Assembly (NCBI RefSeq): GCF_005222755.1
Contig: NZ_STGD01000005.1
Coordinates: 124,001 to 188,000, forward strand
Length of the DNA stretch: 64,000 nt
Reading direction: 5' to 3'
From: Roseomonas sp. HF4
GTDB lineage: Bacteria > Pseudomonadota > Alphaproteobacteria > Acetobacterales > Acetobacteraceae
In this document: one piece after another, positions 36,099 to 45,111 of the stretch
Position numbering within the stretch: position 1 is the first letter of the stretch
How the letters are laid out: every line of letters begins with the position of its first letter
Program-made: the position numbers and the translations under genes
Notes under the pieces: generated by a model
Told to the model about the DNA's origin: nothing
Databases searched by the model: none
Seen by the model: the letters and a program-made list of their open reading frames with translations, nothing else

Positions 36099-37019
36099 AT
36101 GATAAACCTGACGCTCAGGCAGCTCCGCTATGTCGCCGCCCTGGCCCGCCACGGCCATTTCGGGCGGGCGGCGGAAGCCTGCGCCATCTCGCAGCCCGCG
36201 CTGTCGATGCAGGTCAAGGACCTCGAGGAGCAACTCGGCGCCGCGCTCTTCGAACGCGGGCCGCGGGGGGTCGCGCTGACCGGCTTCGGCGAGGAATTCA
36301 CGCTCCGCGCCCGCGACATCCTCAGATCCGTGGACGAGCTGGACGAACTGGCGCGCGCCGCGCGCGGCCATCTGACCGGGCGGCTCAGGATCGGCGTCAT
36401 ACCGACCGTGGCCCCCTACCTGCTGCCGACCATCATCGGCGACCTGGCGCAGCGCCACCCCGGGCTCGACATCCATGTGCGGGAGACGCTGACGCCGCGG
36501 CTGATCCGCGACCTCGCGGACGGCCGGCTCGACACCGCCATCCTAGCCCTGCCGGTCTCCGAGCCCTCGCTCGAGGAAGTGGCGCTGTTCGAGGAGGAGT
36601 TCGTCCTCGTCCGGCCAGGCACGGAAGCCGGCAAGCCCGTGCCGAGCGTCGAGCGGCTGCGCGAGATGCGGCTTCTCCTGCTTGAGGAAGGGCACTGCTT
36701 CCGCGACCAGGCGCTGTCCTTCTGCCGGATGGAGGCGTCCTCGACGCGCGAGCTGCTCGACGCCAGCTCGTTGTCCACGCTGGTGCAGATGGTGGGCGCC
36801 GGCATCGGCGTCACGCTGATCCCGGACATGGCGGTCGCGGTCGAGACGCGCTCGGCCGCCGTCTCGGTCTCCCGCTTCCCGGCGCCGCGGCCCTCGCGCC
36901 GGATCGGCATGGTCTGGCGCCGCACCAGTCCGCTCGGCACACAGTTGCTGCAGGTCTCGGAGGTGGTCCGCCGCTCGGCCGAGGCGCTGCGTCCGCGCAG
37001 TGGCGCGCGCGCATCCTAG
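36099..37019 (+). CDS. oxyR: OxyR, peroxide-sensing LysR regulator
   Basis: This 306-residue LysR protein has an N-terminal winged HTH (LTLRQLRYVAALARHGHFGRAAEACAISQPALS). Its ligand domain carries two Cys at positions 200 and 209 (EEGHCFRDQALSFC), equivalent to the peroxide-sensing Cys199/Cys208 of E. coli OxyR. It also has VGAGIGVTLIPDMAV. ATG 36099 is chosen over an in-frame codon at 36078, because it begins right at the HTH. It should activate katG on oxidation. Confidence 0.92.
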   Translation: MINLTLRQLRYVAALARHGHFGRAAEACAISQPALSMQVKDLEEQLGAALFERGPRGVALTGFGEEFTLRARDILRSVDELDELARAARGHLTGRLRIGVIPTVAPYLLPTIIGDLAQRHPGLDIHVRETLTPRLIRDLADGRLDTAILALPVSEPSLEEVALFEEEFVLVRPGTEAGKPVPSVERLREMRLLLLEEGHCFRDQALSFCRMEASSTRELLDASSLSTLVQMVGAGIGVTLIPDMAVAVETRSAAVSVSRFPAPRPSRRIGMVWRRTSPLGTQLLQVSEVVRRSAEALRPRSGARAS

Positions 37020-37189
37020 GGCGGCGTCCGATCGGATGGCTCGGCGGCGCAGACTCGTTCCGCATCGGGCGCGGTTCGCGCGCAGCCTTCGCGGGCAGCC
37101 GTGAATTCGCAGCGCCCGGGCCGAATTGCATGGCAGTGCGCCGCGCGGGGTGCATAGGCTTGGCGCCTTCTCGATCGGAAGGCAGACCA

Positions 37190-37597
37190 ATGCGCATCGT
37201 CCACATCCTCGGCGTCGCGGTGGCGGCGCTCATGGTCAACGCGCCCGTGCTGGCACAGGGGCCGCCGGCGCGTCCGAACCTCCTGCTGCAGGAGACCGTG
37301 GAAGGGATGCCCCGCGGCGAACGCCAGCAGGTCTCGATCCTGACCGCGACGATCGCGCCTGGCCAAGCCACCGTGTTCCACACGCATCGCTTCCCTGTCG
37401 CCGTCTACATCCTCGAGGGCGCCTTCACGCTCGAGATGGACGGCCGGGCACCCGTCACGGTGCGGGCCGGTGAATCGATGCTCGAGCCGCCCAACCTGCG
37501 GATGACTGGCTACAACCGCAGCGCCACCGAGCCGATGCGCGTCGTCATCTTCTACGTGGCGGAACCGGGCACGCCGTTCCTCGACCCGCTGCACTGA
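37190..37597 (+). CDS. Secreted cupin protein
   Basis: This 135-residue protein has a signal peptide (MRIVHILGVAVAALMVNAPVLAQG) and one cupin domain with TVFHTHRFPVAVYILEGAFTLEMDG and a second motif region AGESMLEPPNLRMTGYNRS. It is predicted periplasmic. The His pair fits metal binding, although the second motif lacks the usual late His. It stands alone between oxyR and the MFS gene. Function unknown. Confidence 0.78.
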   Translation: MRIVHILGVAVAALMVNAPVLAQGPPARPNLLLQETVEGMPRGERQQVSILTATIAPGQATVFHTHRFPVAVYILEGAFTLEMDGRAPVTVRAGESMLEPPNLRMTGYNRSATEPMRVVIFYVAEPGTPFLDPLH

Positions 37598-37673
37598 CCG
37601 GGCGGCCGGGCTGCCCCGGCCTTCCCATGCGCGCGATCCGGCGTAACCTCGGCGCGATGCGGCGGGGACGCGC

Positions 37674-38903
37674 GTGACGGACGGACAGGGCCAGGGTGCG
37701 GAGAGCATCGAGACGCGCACCTCCTGGGTGGTCGCCGTCACCGCCGTGACGATGCTTGCGCTGGCCGCCGGCGCGCCGCTGACCGTCGTCATCGGCCTCG
37801 CGCCGATCGCCGAGAGCCTGGGCGGCGGGCGGTCGCTGCCCTCCCTCGCGACGTCGCTGGCCTACCTCGGCTCGGGCATCGGGGGCGTGATCTGCGGGCT
37901 GCTGGCGGCGCGCGTCGGGCAGCGCGCGGTCGCCATCCTCGGCGGCGCGGCGATCTTCTCTGGGCTCGCGCTCGCCTCGCTCGGGCAGGCCTGGTCGCTG
38001 CTCGCGGGGATCGGGCTCGGCGTCGGGCTGTTCGGCAACGGGGCGCTGTTTGCGCCGATGGTCGCCTATGTCTCGCTCTGGTTCGACAGGCGGCGCGGCA
38101 CGGCGCTCGCCCTCGTCTCCTCCGGGCAGTACATCGCGGGCTTCCTCTGGCCCTTCCTGTTCGAGCGCGCGATCCGCGGCTTCGGCTGGCAGGCGACGAT
38201 GCTGGCCTATGGCGCCGTCGCCGCGGCCATCATCGTGACGCTGGCCGCGCTGGTGCTGCGCCCGGCGCCCGCGCCGCTGCGCGGCCCGGCGGCGATCCGC
38301 ACCGGGGCCGGCGGGCGTGTGCTCGGCATGCGGCCCAACGTCGCGCTCGGCGCCATCGCGGCCTGCAACTTCCTCTGCTGCATCCCGATGGCGATGCCGG
38401 CGGCGCATCTCGTGGCCTTCTGCGCCGACCTCGGCATCGCGGCGTCGCGCGGGGCGATGATGCTCTCGGTCCTGCTGCTCTCGGCCTTCGTCGCGCGGCA
38501 GTTCTGGGGCTGGCTGTCGGACCGGATCGGCGGGCTCAGCACCGCGCTGGCGGGCTCGGCGGCGCAGGTCGTGGGCATGGCGGGCTTCCTGGTGACGCAG
38601 GACGAGGCCGGGCTGTTCTTCGCGGCCGCCGCCTACGGGCTCGGCTTCAGCGGCATCATCCCGGCCTATGTCATGGCGATCCGCACGCATTTCCCGGCCG
38701 CGGAGGCAGCGTGGCGCGTGCCGGCGCTGTTCCTCGTCGGCCTGTCGGGCATGGCCTCGGGCGCCTGGCTGGCCGGCGCGATCTACGACGCGGTCGGCTT
38801 CTATGCCGCCGCGTGGTGGGTGGGGATTGCGGTCAACATCGTGCAGCTCGGCCTGCTCGGCGCCCTTGTCGGGCGCGAGCGGGCCGAGGCCGCGGTTCAG
38901 TAG
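37674..38903 (+). CDS. MFS transporter
   Basis: This 409-residue protein has about 12 hydrophobic segments and the MFS loop motifs (GLLAARVGQRAVAILGG; WGWLSDRIGGLST). It resembles the monocarboxylate/oxalate-type or YbfB-like branch, but the substrate is not readable. The start is GTG 37674. Its stop overlaps the convergent cydB stop by 7 bases, so the two genes share 3' ends. Confidence 0.85.
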   Translation: MTDGQGQGAESIETRTSWVVAVTAVTMLALAAGAPLTVVIGLAPIAESLGGGRSLPSLATSLAYLGSGIGGVICGLLAARVGQRAVAILGGAAIFSGLALASLGQAWSLLAGIGLGVGLFGNGALFAPMVAYVSLWFDRRRGTALALVSSGQYIAGFLWPFLFERAIRGFGWQATMLAYGAVAAAIIVTLAALVLRPAPAPLRGPAAIRTGAGGRVLGMRPNVALGAIAACNFLCCIPMAMPAAHLVAFCADLGIAASRGAMMLSVLLLSAFVARQFWGWLSDRIGGLSTALAGSAAQVVGMAGFLVTQDEAGLFFAAAAYGLGFSGIIPAYVMAIRTHFPAAEAAWRVPALFLVGLSGMASGAWLAGAIYDAVGFYAAAWWVGIAVNIVQLGLLGALVGRERAEAAVQ

Positions 38904-39910
38904 TAGGTCAGGTCGCGCGCCTTGCCGCCGAAGATGCGCCAGGCCAGCACGGTGTAGGCAAGGATGACGGGCAGCACGAAGATCGCACCGGCCAGGATGA
39001 GCGAGAGGCTCTCCGGCGCGCTGGCCGACTGCCAGATGGTCAGGCGCTCGGGCACCACATAGGGGAAGAACGACCAGGCCAGCCCCGCGAAGAACAGCGC
39101 GAACAGCGCGACGGCGCCCCAGAAGGGCACCCGGCGGAGCGCGTCGTTCGGCAGCGGCATGTGGCGCAGCAGGCTGGCGATGCCGAGCAGCAGCGCCGCG
39201 GTCACGATCGGCAACGGCGCCAGCAGGAACACCTCGGGGAAGGCGAACCAGCGCTCGAAGATGCGCGGGCTGACGAGCGGCGTGACGGCCGAGACCAACA
39301 GGATGCCGATCCCCATCGGCCAGATCGCCGCCCGCGCCCAGCCAATGGCCGCACGTTGCAATTCCCCCTCTGTCCGCCAGATCAGCCAGGCGGCGCCGAT
39401 GAAGGCATAGGCGATGGCGAGCCCGACCGCGGCCATGGCGGCGAAGCCCGTCGCCGCCCAGCCTTCCGCGAAGCCCAGCACGTAGCGCCCGAGCATCCAG
39501 CCCTGCGACAGCGCCGAGACCAGGGAGCCCGCGACGAAGGCATGATCCCAGCGGCGCTTCTGCCTGAGGTCCTGCGCCTTGGCGCGGAACTCGAAGGCGA
39601 CGCCGCGCAGCGTCAGGCCGACCAGCATGACCGCGACGGCCAGGTAGAGCTCGGTCAGGATCAGGCCATGCGCCGCCGGGAAGGCTACGAGCAGCAGGCC
39701 CACGCCGAGCACGAGCCAGGTCTCGTTCGCATCCCAGAAGGGGCCGATCGCCGCGATCATGCGGTCGCGGTCGGCTTCCGCCTGCATTCGCGGCAGCAGG
39801 ATGCCGACGCCGAGGTCGAACCCGTCCAGCACCACATACAGGAGGATGGACAGCGCCATCAGCCCCGCGAAGACCACGGGCAGCCATTCGGGCGGCAGGA
39901 AGGGAGTCAT
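38897..39910 (-). CDS. cydB: Cytochrome bd-type quinol oxidase subunit II (CIO type)
   Basis: This 337-residue membrane protein has the CydB N-terminus LPVVFAGLMALSILLYVVLDGFDLGVGILLP and GPFWDANETWLVLGVGLLLVAFPAAHG, with about nine membrane segments. It pairs with CydA to reduce oxygen with quinol. ATG 39910 overlaps the cydA stop (ATGA). The length fits the cyanide-insensitive oxidase branch (cioB). Confidence 0.93.
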   Translation of the reverse strand: MTPFLPPEWLPVVFAGLMALSILLYVVLDGFDLGVGILLPRMQAEADRDRMIAAIGPFWDANETWLVLGVGLLLVAFPAAHGLILTELYLAVAVMLVGLTLRGVAFEFRAKAQDLRQKRRWDHAFVAGSLVSALSQGWMLGRYVLGFAEGWAATGFAAMAAVGLAIAYAFIGAAWLIWRTEGELQRAAIGWARAAIWPMGIGILLVSAVTPLVSPRIFERWFAFPEVFLLAPLPIVTAALLLGIASLLRHMPLPNDALRRVPFWGAVALFALFFAGLAWSFFPYVVPERLTIWQSASAPESLSLILAGAIFVLPVILAYTVLAWRIFGGKARDLTYY

Positions 39911-41241
39911 GCCGGCACGCCCTTCAGCCCGGGCGCCGCATCCGGCGCCATCCGTCCCTTCGCCGCCAGGCGATAGAGCGTCCCGACATAGGCCACGAGC
40001 AGCAGCGCATAGAGCACGAGGTACATCGCGAGTGTCGCGCCGATGCTGGCGGCAGGCACCGGCCCGGCCGCCTGCGCCGTGGTCAGCACGCCGGTGACGA
40101 GCCATGGCTGGCGGCCGATCTCGGTGACGTACCAGCCGGCAAGCGTCGCGACCCAGCCGGAGAAGGTCATGGCGACCAGCCCCCACATCACGAACCGCGG
40201 CAGGCTCCCGCGCCGCCAGAGCAGGACGGCGCCGCCGAGGCCGAAGGCGATCATCAGCATCCCGGTGCCGACCATGACGCGGAAGGCATAGAAGACCGGC
40301 GCCACCGGCGGGTGCTCGCCGCGGAAGTCGTTGAGCCCGGGCACCTCGCCCGCTGCGCTGTGGCGCAGGATCAGGCTGGCGCCGGAGGGGATGCCGATCT
40401 CGAAGCGGTTCCCGCGCGCCGCCTCGTCCGGGATGGCGAACAGCAGCAGGGGCACGTGCCCGCGCGTCTCCCAGTTGCCCTCCATGGCCGCGACCTTGGC
40501 CGGCTGGTGCTCGAGCGTGTTGAGCCCGTGCATGTCGCCGAGCAGCAGCTGCGTCGGCGCACCCACCGCCGCCATCACGACACCCGTGCGCAGCACCGCC
40601 ATGACCGATGGCGCGCGGTCCCCGCGCAGCCAGCGCCAGGCGGACATGCCCGCCAGCAGGAAGGCGACCGTCAGCGCGGAGGCCATCAGCATGTGCGCCA
40701 GCCGATAGGGCATGGACGGGTTGAAGACGATCGCGAACCAGTCGGTTGCATGCGCCACGCCGTCGCGCATCTCGAAGCCCTGGGGCGTGTGCATCCAGGA
40801 ATTCAGCACCAGGATCCAGAAGGCGCTCATGGTGGTGCCGAAGGCGACCAGGAAGGTCGCGCCGGTATGCACCCAGCCCGGCACCCGCTTCCAGCCGAAC
40901 AGCATGATGCCGAGGAAGGTCGCTTCCAGGAAGAACGCGGTCAGCACCTCATAGGCCAGCAACGGGCCCGCGATGTTGCCCACGCGCTCCATGAAGCCCG
41001 GCCAGTTCGTCCCGAACTGGAAGGACATGGTGATGCCCGACACGACACCGAGCGCGAAGGACAGCGCGAAGACCTTCACCCAGAAGCGGTAGGCCTCCAT
41101 CCACTTCTCGTCGCCCGTCGCGTTGAAGCGGAGCTTGAAGAACAGCAGCACCCAGCCGAGCGCGATGGTGATGGTCGGGAACAGGATGTGGAAGGAGATG
41201 TTCGCCGCGAACTGGATGCGGGCAAGAATGAGCGCGTCCAT
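39907..41241 (-). CDS. cydA: Cytochrome bd-type quinol oxidase subunit I (CIO type)
   Basis: This 444-residue subunit carries the haem ligand His18 in QFAANISFHILFPTITIALG, a second His in MPYRLAHMLMASALT, and the quinol-site GNWETRGHVPLLLFAIPD. At 444 residues it is clearly shorter than E. coli CydA (522), as expected for the short Q-loop, cyanide-insensitive (CioA) branch. It follows the GbsR-like gene by 3 bases. Confidence 0.94.
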   Translation of the reverse strand: MDALILARIQFAANISFHILFPTITIALGWVLLFFKLRFNATGDEKWMEAYRFWVKVFALSFALGVVSGITMSFQFGTNWPGFMERVGNIAGPLLAYEVLTAFFLEATFLGIMLFGWKRVPGWVHTGATFLVAFGTTMSAFWILVLNSWMHTPQGFEMRDGVAHATDWFAIVFNPSMPYRLAHMLMASALTVAFLLAGMSAWRWLRGDRAPSVMAVLRTGVVMAAVGAPTQLLLGDMHGLNTLEHQPAKVAAMEGNWETRGHVPLLLFAIPDEAARGNRFEIGIPSGASLILRHSAAGEVPGLNDFRGEHPPVAPVFYAFRVMVGTGMLMIAFGLGGAVLLWRRGSLPRFVMWGLVAMTFSGWVATLAGWYVTEIGRQPWLVTGVLTTAQAAGPVPAASIGATLAMYLVLYALLLVAYVGTLYRLAAKGRMAPDAAPGLKGVPA

Positions 41242-41244
41242 GGG

Positions 41245-41808
41245 TCAGGCTTCCTTCTTGCGGCGGACCAGGCCCACGACCTTGTCCTTCGCATCGAGCA
41301 ACTTGGTGACGCGCGCGCCGAGCGCCAGCAGCGCGGTCAGGCGGTCCGTCTCGAGCCGCTTCACGTCCTCGTACCAGGTGGTCAGGCGCTCGATCAGGCC
41401 GTGCATCTCGGCCATGCGGGCCTGGGCGTGCTGCTCGACCTCGCTGCCGGGCTTCTGCATGAGCAGTTCGCGCAGCACCGAGAGCGTCGGGTCGACCTCG
41501 CGCTTCTTCCGCTCCTCGGCCAGCACGCGCAGGATCTGCCAGACATCCTCGGGCGTCGTGAAATGGTCGCGCCGGTCGTCCGGGATGTGGCGCAGCAGCA
41601 CGAGGTTCCACGCCTGCAATTCGCGCAGCCCCATCGAGACGTTGGAGCGCGACACGCCGAGCGCATCGACGATGTCGTCCGCGCAGAGCGGCCGCGGCGA
41701 GACATAGAGCAGCGCGTAGATCTGCCCCACGGTGCGGTTGATGCCCCAGCGCGACCCCATTTCGCCGAAATGGAGCACGAAGGACTGGACGAGCGGCGGG
41801 AGGTTCAT
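41245..41808 (-). CDS. GbsR/MarR-family transcriptional regulator of the cyd operon
   Basis: This 187-residue protein has a winged helix in the first 90 residues (INRTVGQIYALLYVSPRPLCADDIVDALGVSRSNVSMGLRELQAWNLV) followed by long helices for dimerisation (AEERKKREVDPTLSVLREL ... LTTWYEDVKRLETDRLTAL). This matches the GbsR branch of MarR regulators. It is the first gene of a three-gene operon with cydA and cydB. A perfect palindrome 13 bases upstream of its start suggests autoregulation. Confidence 0.8.
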   Translation of the reverse strand: MNLPPLVQSFVLHFGEMGSRWGINRTVGQIYALLYVSPRPLCADDIVDALGVSRSNVSMGLRELQAWNLVLLRHIPDDRRDHFTTPEDVWQILRVLAEERKKREVDPTLSVLRELLMQKPGSEVEQHAQARMAEMHGLIERLTTWYEDVKRLETDRLTALLALGARVTKLLDAKDKVVGLVRRKKEA

Positions 41809-41821
41809 GGATAGACCGTCG

Positions 41822-41839
41822 TTTCAGAATTTTCTGAAA
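41822..41839. promoter_or_regulatory. Perfect palindrome upstream of the GbsR-cydAB operon
   Basis: TTTCAGAATTTTCTGAAA is an 18-base perfect palindrome in an AT-rich patch, 14-31 bases upstream of the regulator start. It lies between that start and the FNR-type box. Its position near the start fits repression by the operon's own GbsR-like protein. That link is inference. Confidence 0.6.
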
Positions 41840-41852
41840 TCTATGGCGCGAC

Positions 41853-41866
41853 TTGATCTGGATCAA
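41853..41866. promoter_or_regulatory. FNR/FixK-type box upstream of the cyd operon
   Basis: TTGATCTGGATCAA matches the FNR-family consensus TTGAT-N4-ATCAA exactly. It lies 45 bases upstream of the GbsR-like start and 137 bases upstream of the divergent Bug receptor. Oxygen-limited activation of a high-affinity oxidase by an FNR or FixK protein would fit. Which paralogue binds cannot be told from here. Confidence 0.75.
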
Positions 41867-42002
41867 GCCCTCCGGCCGGCGATCCACGTGGCACGGACCA
41901 CGCCCGTCCGGCATGGAACGTGCTTCCGAATATCGTGGCGCCGCGCCATGCTGCGCCCGCCGCCGGCCGCCGCCGCGCGGCATCCGCCTCCGGGAGACCC
42001 GC

Positions 42003-42983
42003 ATGATCCGCCGCCGCGCCCTGCCCACCCTCGCCGCCGGCCTCGGCGCCGCCGGCCTCGCCCGCCCTGCCGTCGCGCAGGCGGCCTGGCCGAGCCGCGC
42101 CATCCGCCTCGTCGTCCCCTACCCGCCGGGCGGCGCGTCCGACATCGCCGGGCGGCTGCAGGCGGAAATCCTGGGCGCCGCGCTCGGTGTGCCCTGCGTG
42201 GTCGACAACCGCTCGGGCGCGGGCGGGACGGTCGGCACGCTGCATGTCGCGCAGGCGGCGCCGGATGGCTACACGGTCATGATGGCCTCGCCGTCGTCGC
42301 ATCTCGGCGCGCCGCTGCTGTTCCGCAACGCCGGCTATGACGGCGTCGACGACTTCACCGCCGTCGCGACCTTCGCGACCGGCACCGCGGTGGTCTGCGT
42401 CCACCCCTCGGTCCCCGCGCGCAACATCCAGGAACTGGTGGCGCACCTGAAGGCCAATCCGGGCAAGCTCAACTTCGGCTCGGCCGGCGCGGGCGGGGCC
42501 AACCACATGCTGGGCGTGCTGTTCATGATGCGCACGGGCACCGACATGGCGCATGTGCCCTATCGCGGCGCGGCGCCGGCGCTGGCCGACCTCATCGCGG
42601 GCAACATCCAGGTGGTGTTCGACAGCTATTCCGGCGTGATCGGCTCGATCCGCGCGGGGCAGATCCGTGCACTCGGCGTGACCAACGCGACGCGGTGGCC
42701 GCTCGCGCCCGACATGCCGACGGTGCAGGAACAGGGGGTCCCGAACTACGACCTGCCCTCCTTCTCGGCCGTCATGGGGCCGAAGGGCATGCCGGAGCCG
42801 ATCGTGGCGCGCATGAACGCGGCCATCAATGCGGGGCTGCGCGACGCCACGATGCTCCGGCGGCTGGAGGCCAACGGCAACGTGCCCTTCGCCTCCACGC
42901 CCGCGGAATTCGCCGCGATGATGCAGAGCCAGCGCCAGACCTGGCGCGAACTCGTCCGCAGTTCGGGGGTCGAGCCGCAGTGA
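42003..42983 (+). CDS. Bug-family (TTT) periplasmic binding protein
   Basis: This 326-residue protein has a signal peptide (MIRRRALPTLAAGLGAAGLARPAVAQ) and the Bug motifs WPSRAIRLVVPYPPGGASDIAGRLQAEI, CVVDNRSGAGGTVGTLHVAQA and HVPYRGAAPALADLIAGNI. It binds an unknown small molecule in the periplasm. There are no tctA or tctB partners in the window. It shares the 194-base upstream region with the divergent cyd operon. Confidence 0.9.
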   Translation: MIRRRALPTLAAGLGAAGLARPAVAQAAWPSRAIRLVVPYPPGGASDIAGRLQAEILGAALGVPCVVDNRSGAGGTVGTLHVAQAAPDGYTVMMASPSSHLGAPLLFRNAGYDGVDDFTAVATFATGTAVVCVHPSVPARNIQELVAHLKANPGKLNFGSAGAGGANHMLGVLFMMRTGTDMAHVPYRGAAPALADLIAGNIQVVFDSYSGVIGSIRAGQIRALGVTNATRWPLAPDMPTVQEQGVPNYDLPSFSAVMGPKGMPEPIVARMNAAINAGLRDATMLRRLEANGNVPFASTPAEFAAMMQSQRQTWRELVRSSGVEPQ

Positions 42984-43033
42984 TGTGATCCGGCGCGGTT
43001 CCGGCGCCGGACCGATCGCTGTTAGTCTCCGCA

Positions 43034-43055
43034 GGGCCGCCCGGATGGGCGGCCC
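43034..43055 (+). terminator. Hairpin after the Bug receptor gene
   Basis: GGGCCGCCC (43034-43042) and GGGCGGCCC (43047-43055) form a perfect 9-pair stem with loop GGAT, followed by TTCGT. It is 50 bases after the Bug receptor stop and 25 bases before the VWA start. It probably ends the receptor transcript, though it could also be a leader hairpin. Confidence 0.6.
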
Positions 43056-43080
43056 TTCGTCATCGGAGACACCCCGGCCC

Positions 43081-45072
43081 ATGCGCTGCCTGCTGCTGCC
43101 CGCGATACTGCTCGCCGCCCTCGGCGCCCCGCCCGCCCGGGCGCAGACGCCGCCCGAGACCATCGTCATCCTCGACATGTCGGGATCGATGTGGGGGCGG
43201 ATCGGGGACGAGACGAAGCTCGACATCGCGCGCGGCGCCGTGCGCGGCATGTTCTCCCGCTTCCCGGCCGGCAGCCGCGTCGGCCTGATGGCCTATGGCC
43301 ACCGCCGCGCGGGCGATTGCCGCGACATCGAGTTGCTGCGCCCGCCCGGCCCGGTCGACGAGGCCGCAATCGGCGAGACGCTCGGGCGCATGACCGCGCG
43401 CGGCCGCACGCCGCTGACCGAAAGCGTGCGGGAGGCGGCGCGCGCGCTCCGTGTGCAGGAACGCGGCGGCACCATCATCCTGGTGACCGACGGCATCGAG
43501 ACCTGCGGCGGCGACCCCTGCGCGCTCGCCGCGGAGCTGGAAGCCGCCAATGCCGGCTTCACCGCCCATGTCGTGGGCTTCGACCTGCGCAGCCCGCAGG
43601 AACGCGCGCGCGTCGCCTGCATCGCGGAACGCACGGGCGGGATGTTCGTCGCCGCCGGCAATGCGGCGGAACTGGCCGATGCGCTGAGCCGCACGGCGCA
43701 GGCGCGCCCCGCCCCGCCGCCGGCCACGCCGCCCCGCACCACTGGCCTGCGCGCGACGCAGGGCCCGGGCGGCCCCACGCTCGCGAACGCCGCCTTCACC
43801 GTGCTGCGCGAAGGGGGGGAGACGCCGGTCCATGACGGCCCCGCCATGGCGCTGGCGCTGGCGCCGGGGCGCTATGTCGTCACCGCCTCGACCGAGGAAC
43901 GGATCGGCAGCGTGACGGCGGAGGTCACGGCGCGCGGCCCGGCCGAGATCGTCGTGCCGCTGGCCGATGCCCTGCCGCGCGCGACGCTGCGCGCCGCCGC
44001 CGCGACCATCGGCGCGACCGAGGTGCTTGAGGTCGCCTGGGAGGGTCCGAACGAGCTCGGCGATTACCTTGTTTTCGTCCCCACCGCCCCGAATGCCGAG
44101 GCGCAGGAGACGCACCACTACGCCTGGACCGCGGATGGCTCGCCCGCGCGGGTCCGCGCGCCGGCCACCGCAGGGGCGTATGAGGTGCGGTACGTCCTCG
44201 CCCGCGCCGGGCGACCGATCGGGCGCGCCGCTGTGACGGTCACGCCCGCGACCGCGACCCTTGCCGCGGCCGCCGAGGTTCCCGGCGGCAGCCAGGTCGA
44301 GATCCGCTGGACCGGGCCGCGCGCGCCGGGTTCCTGGATCGGCATCGCCGAGCCGGGCAGCGAGGCCGGCGCCCATGTCGGCAACGCCTTTGCCTGGGTG
44401 GAAGGGGCGGAAAGCCCGCTGGTGGTGACCGCGCCGGGTGCGCCCGGCACCTACGAGATCCGCTTCGTCGAAGGCGCCGACGGCACCGTGCTGGCCCGCA
44501 TCCCGCTCCGCGTGGTCGAGGCGCGCGCGACGATCGAGGCGCCAGCGACCGCCATGGCGGGCAGCCCCATCACGGTGCGCTACACGCCGGCGCAGGCGGC
44601 CTCGGGCAGCTTCATTTCGGTGGTGCCGCCCTCGGCCGAGGCCGGGGCCTATATCGGCAACGCCTATGTCAGCATCGATGGCGGGGAGAGCCAGTTGCGG
44701 CTGCCCGGCATGGCGGGGCCGCACGAATTGCGCTTCGTGCTGACCGCGCCGGGGGGCGAGCAGGTGATCGCGCGCCGGCCGATCACGCTGACGCCCGCCG
44801 CCGCGACCCTCGAGGCCCCGGGCGAGGCCGCCGCGGGGCAGCGCTTCAGCGTGCGCTACACCGGGCCGCGCGGCAGCGGCGACTACGTCACGATCGTGCC
44901 GCCAGATGCAGCACCCGATCATTACGAAGGGTATTTCAGCGTGGACGCGGACGGAACGGAAGGCGAGCTCGCCGCCCCCGACAAGCCCGGCGCGTACGAA
45001 CTGCGCTACGTCACGACGGCGCCGGGCGCCGAGAACCCGGTGGTGGCGCGCCGTCCCATCACCATCCGCTGA
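43081..45072 (+). CDS. Secreted VWA protein with four C-terminal repeats
   Basis: This 663-residue protein has a signal peptide (MRCLLLPAILLAALGAPPARAQ) and a von Willebrand A domain at about residues 26-200. Its metal site is DMSGS (Asp32, Ser34, Ser36), with the later Thr in RGRTPLTESV and Asp in VTDGIETCGG. A short carboxypeptidase-regulatory-like stretch follows. Four repeats of about 85-90 residues begin near residue 300, with recurring motifs like GDYVTIVPP, GNAYVSIDGGES and GTYEIRFV. It looks like an extracellular or periplasmic adhesion or assembly protein; partners are unknown. Confidence 0.8.
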   Translation: MRCLLLPAILLAALGAPPARAQTPPETIVILDMSGSMWGRIGDETKLDIARGAVRGMFSRFPAGSRVGLMAYGHRRAGDCRDIELLRPPGPVDEAAIGETLGRMTARGRTPLTESVREAARALRVQERGGTIILVTDGIETCGGDPCALAAELEAANAGFTAHVVGFDLRSPQERARVACIAERTGGMFVAAGNAAELADALSRTAQARPAPPPATPPRTTGLRATQGPGGPTLANAAFTVLREGGETPVHDGPAMALALAPGRYVVTASTEERIGSVTAEVTARGPAEIVVPLADALPRATLRAAAATIGATEVLEVAWEGPNELGDYLVFVPTAPNAEAQETHHYAWTADGSPARVRAPATAGAYEVRYVLARAGRPIGRAAVTVTPATATLAAAAEVPGGSQVEIRWTGPRAPGSWIGIAEPGSEAGAHVGNAFAWVEGAESPLVVTAPGAPGTYEIRFVEGADGTVLARIPLRVVEARATIEAPATAMAGSPITVRYTPAQAASGSFISVVPPSAEAGAYIGNAYVSIDGGESQLRLPGMAGPHELRFVLTAPGGEQVIARRPITLTPAAATLEAPGEAAAGQRFSVRYTGPRGSGDYVTIVPPDAAPDHYEGYFSVDADGTEGELAAPDKPGAYELRYVTTAPGAENPVVARRPITIR

Positions 45073-45078
45073 AAGGCC

Positions 45079-45103
45079 GGGCCCGCCGGCAACCGGCGGG
45101 CCC
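45079..45103. terminator. Bidirectional terminator between VWA and peroxiredoxin genes
   Basis: GGGCCCGCCGG and CCGGCGGGCCC form a perfect 11-pair stem with the loop CAA. It lies 7 bases after the VWA stop and 9 bases before the convergent peroxiredoxin stop. There is no strong T-run. Confidence 0.6.
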
Positions 45104-45111
45104 GCGCCGCA

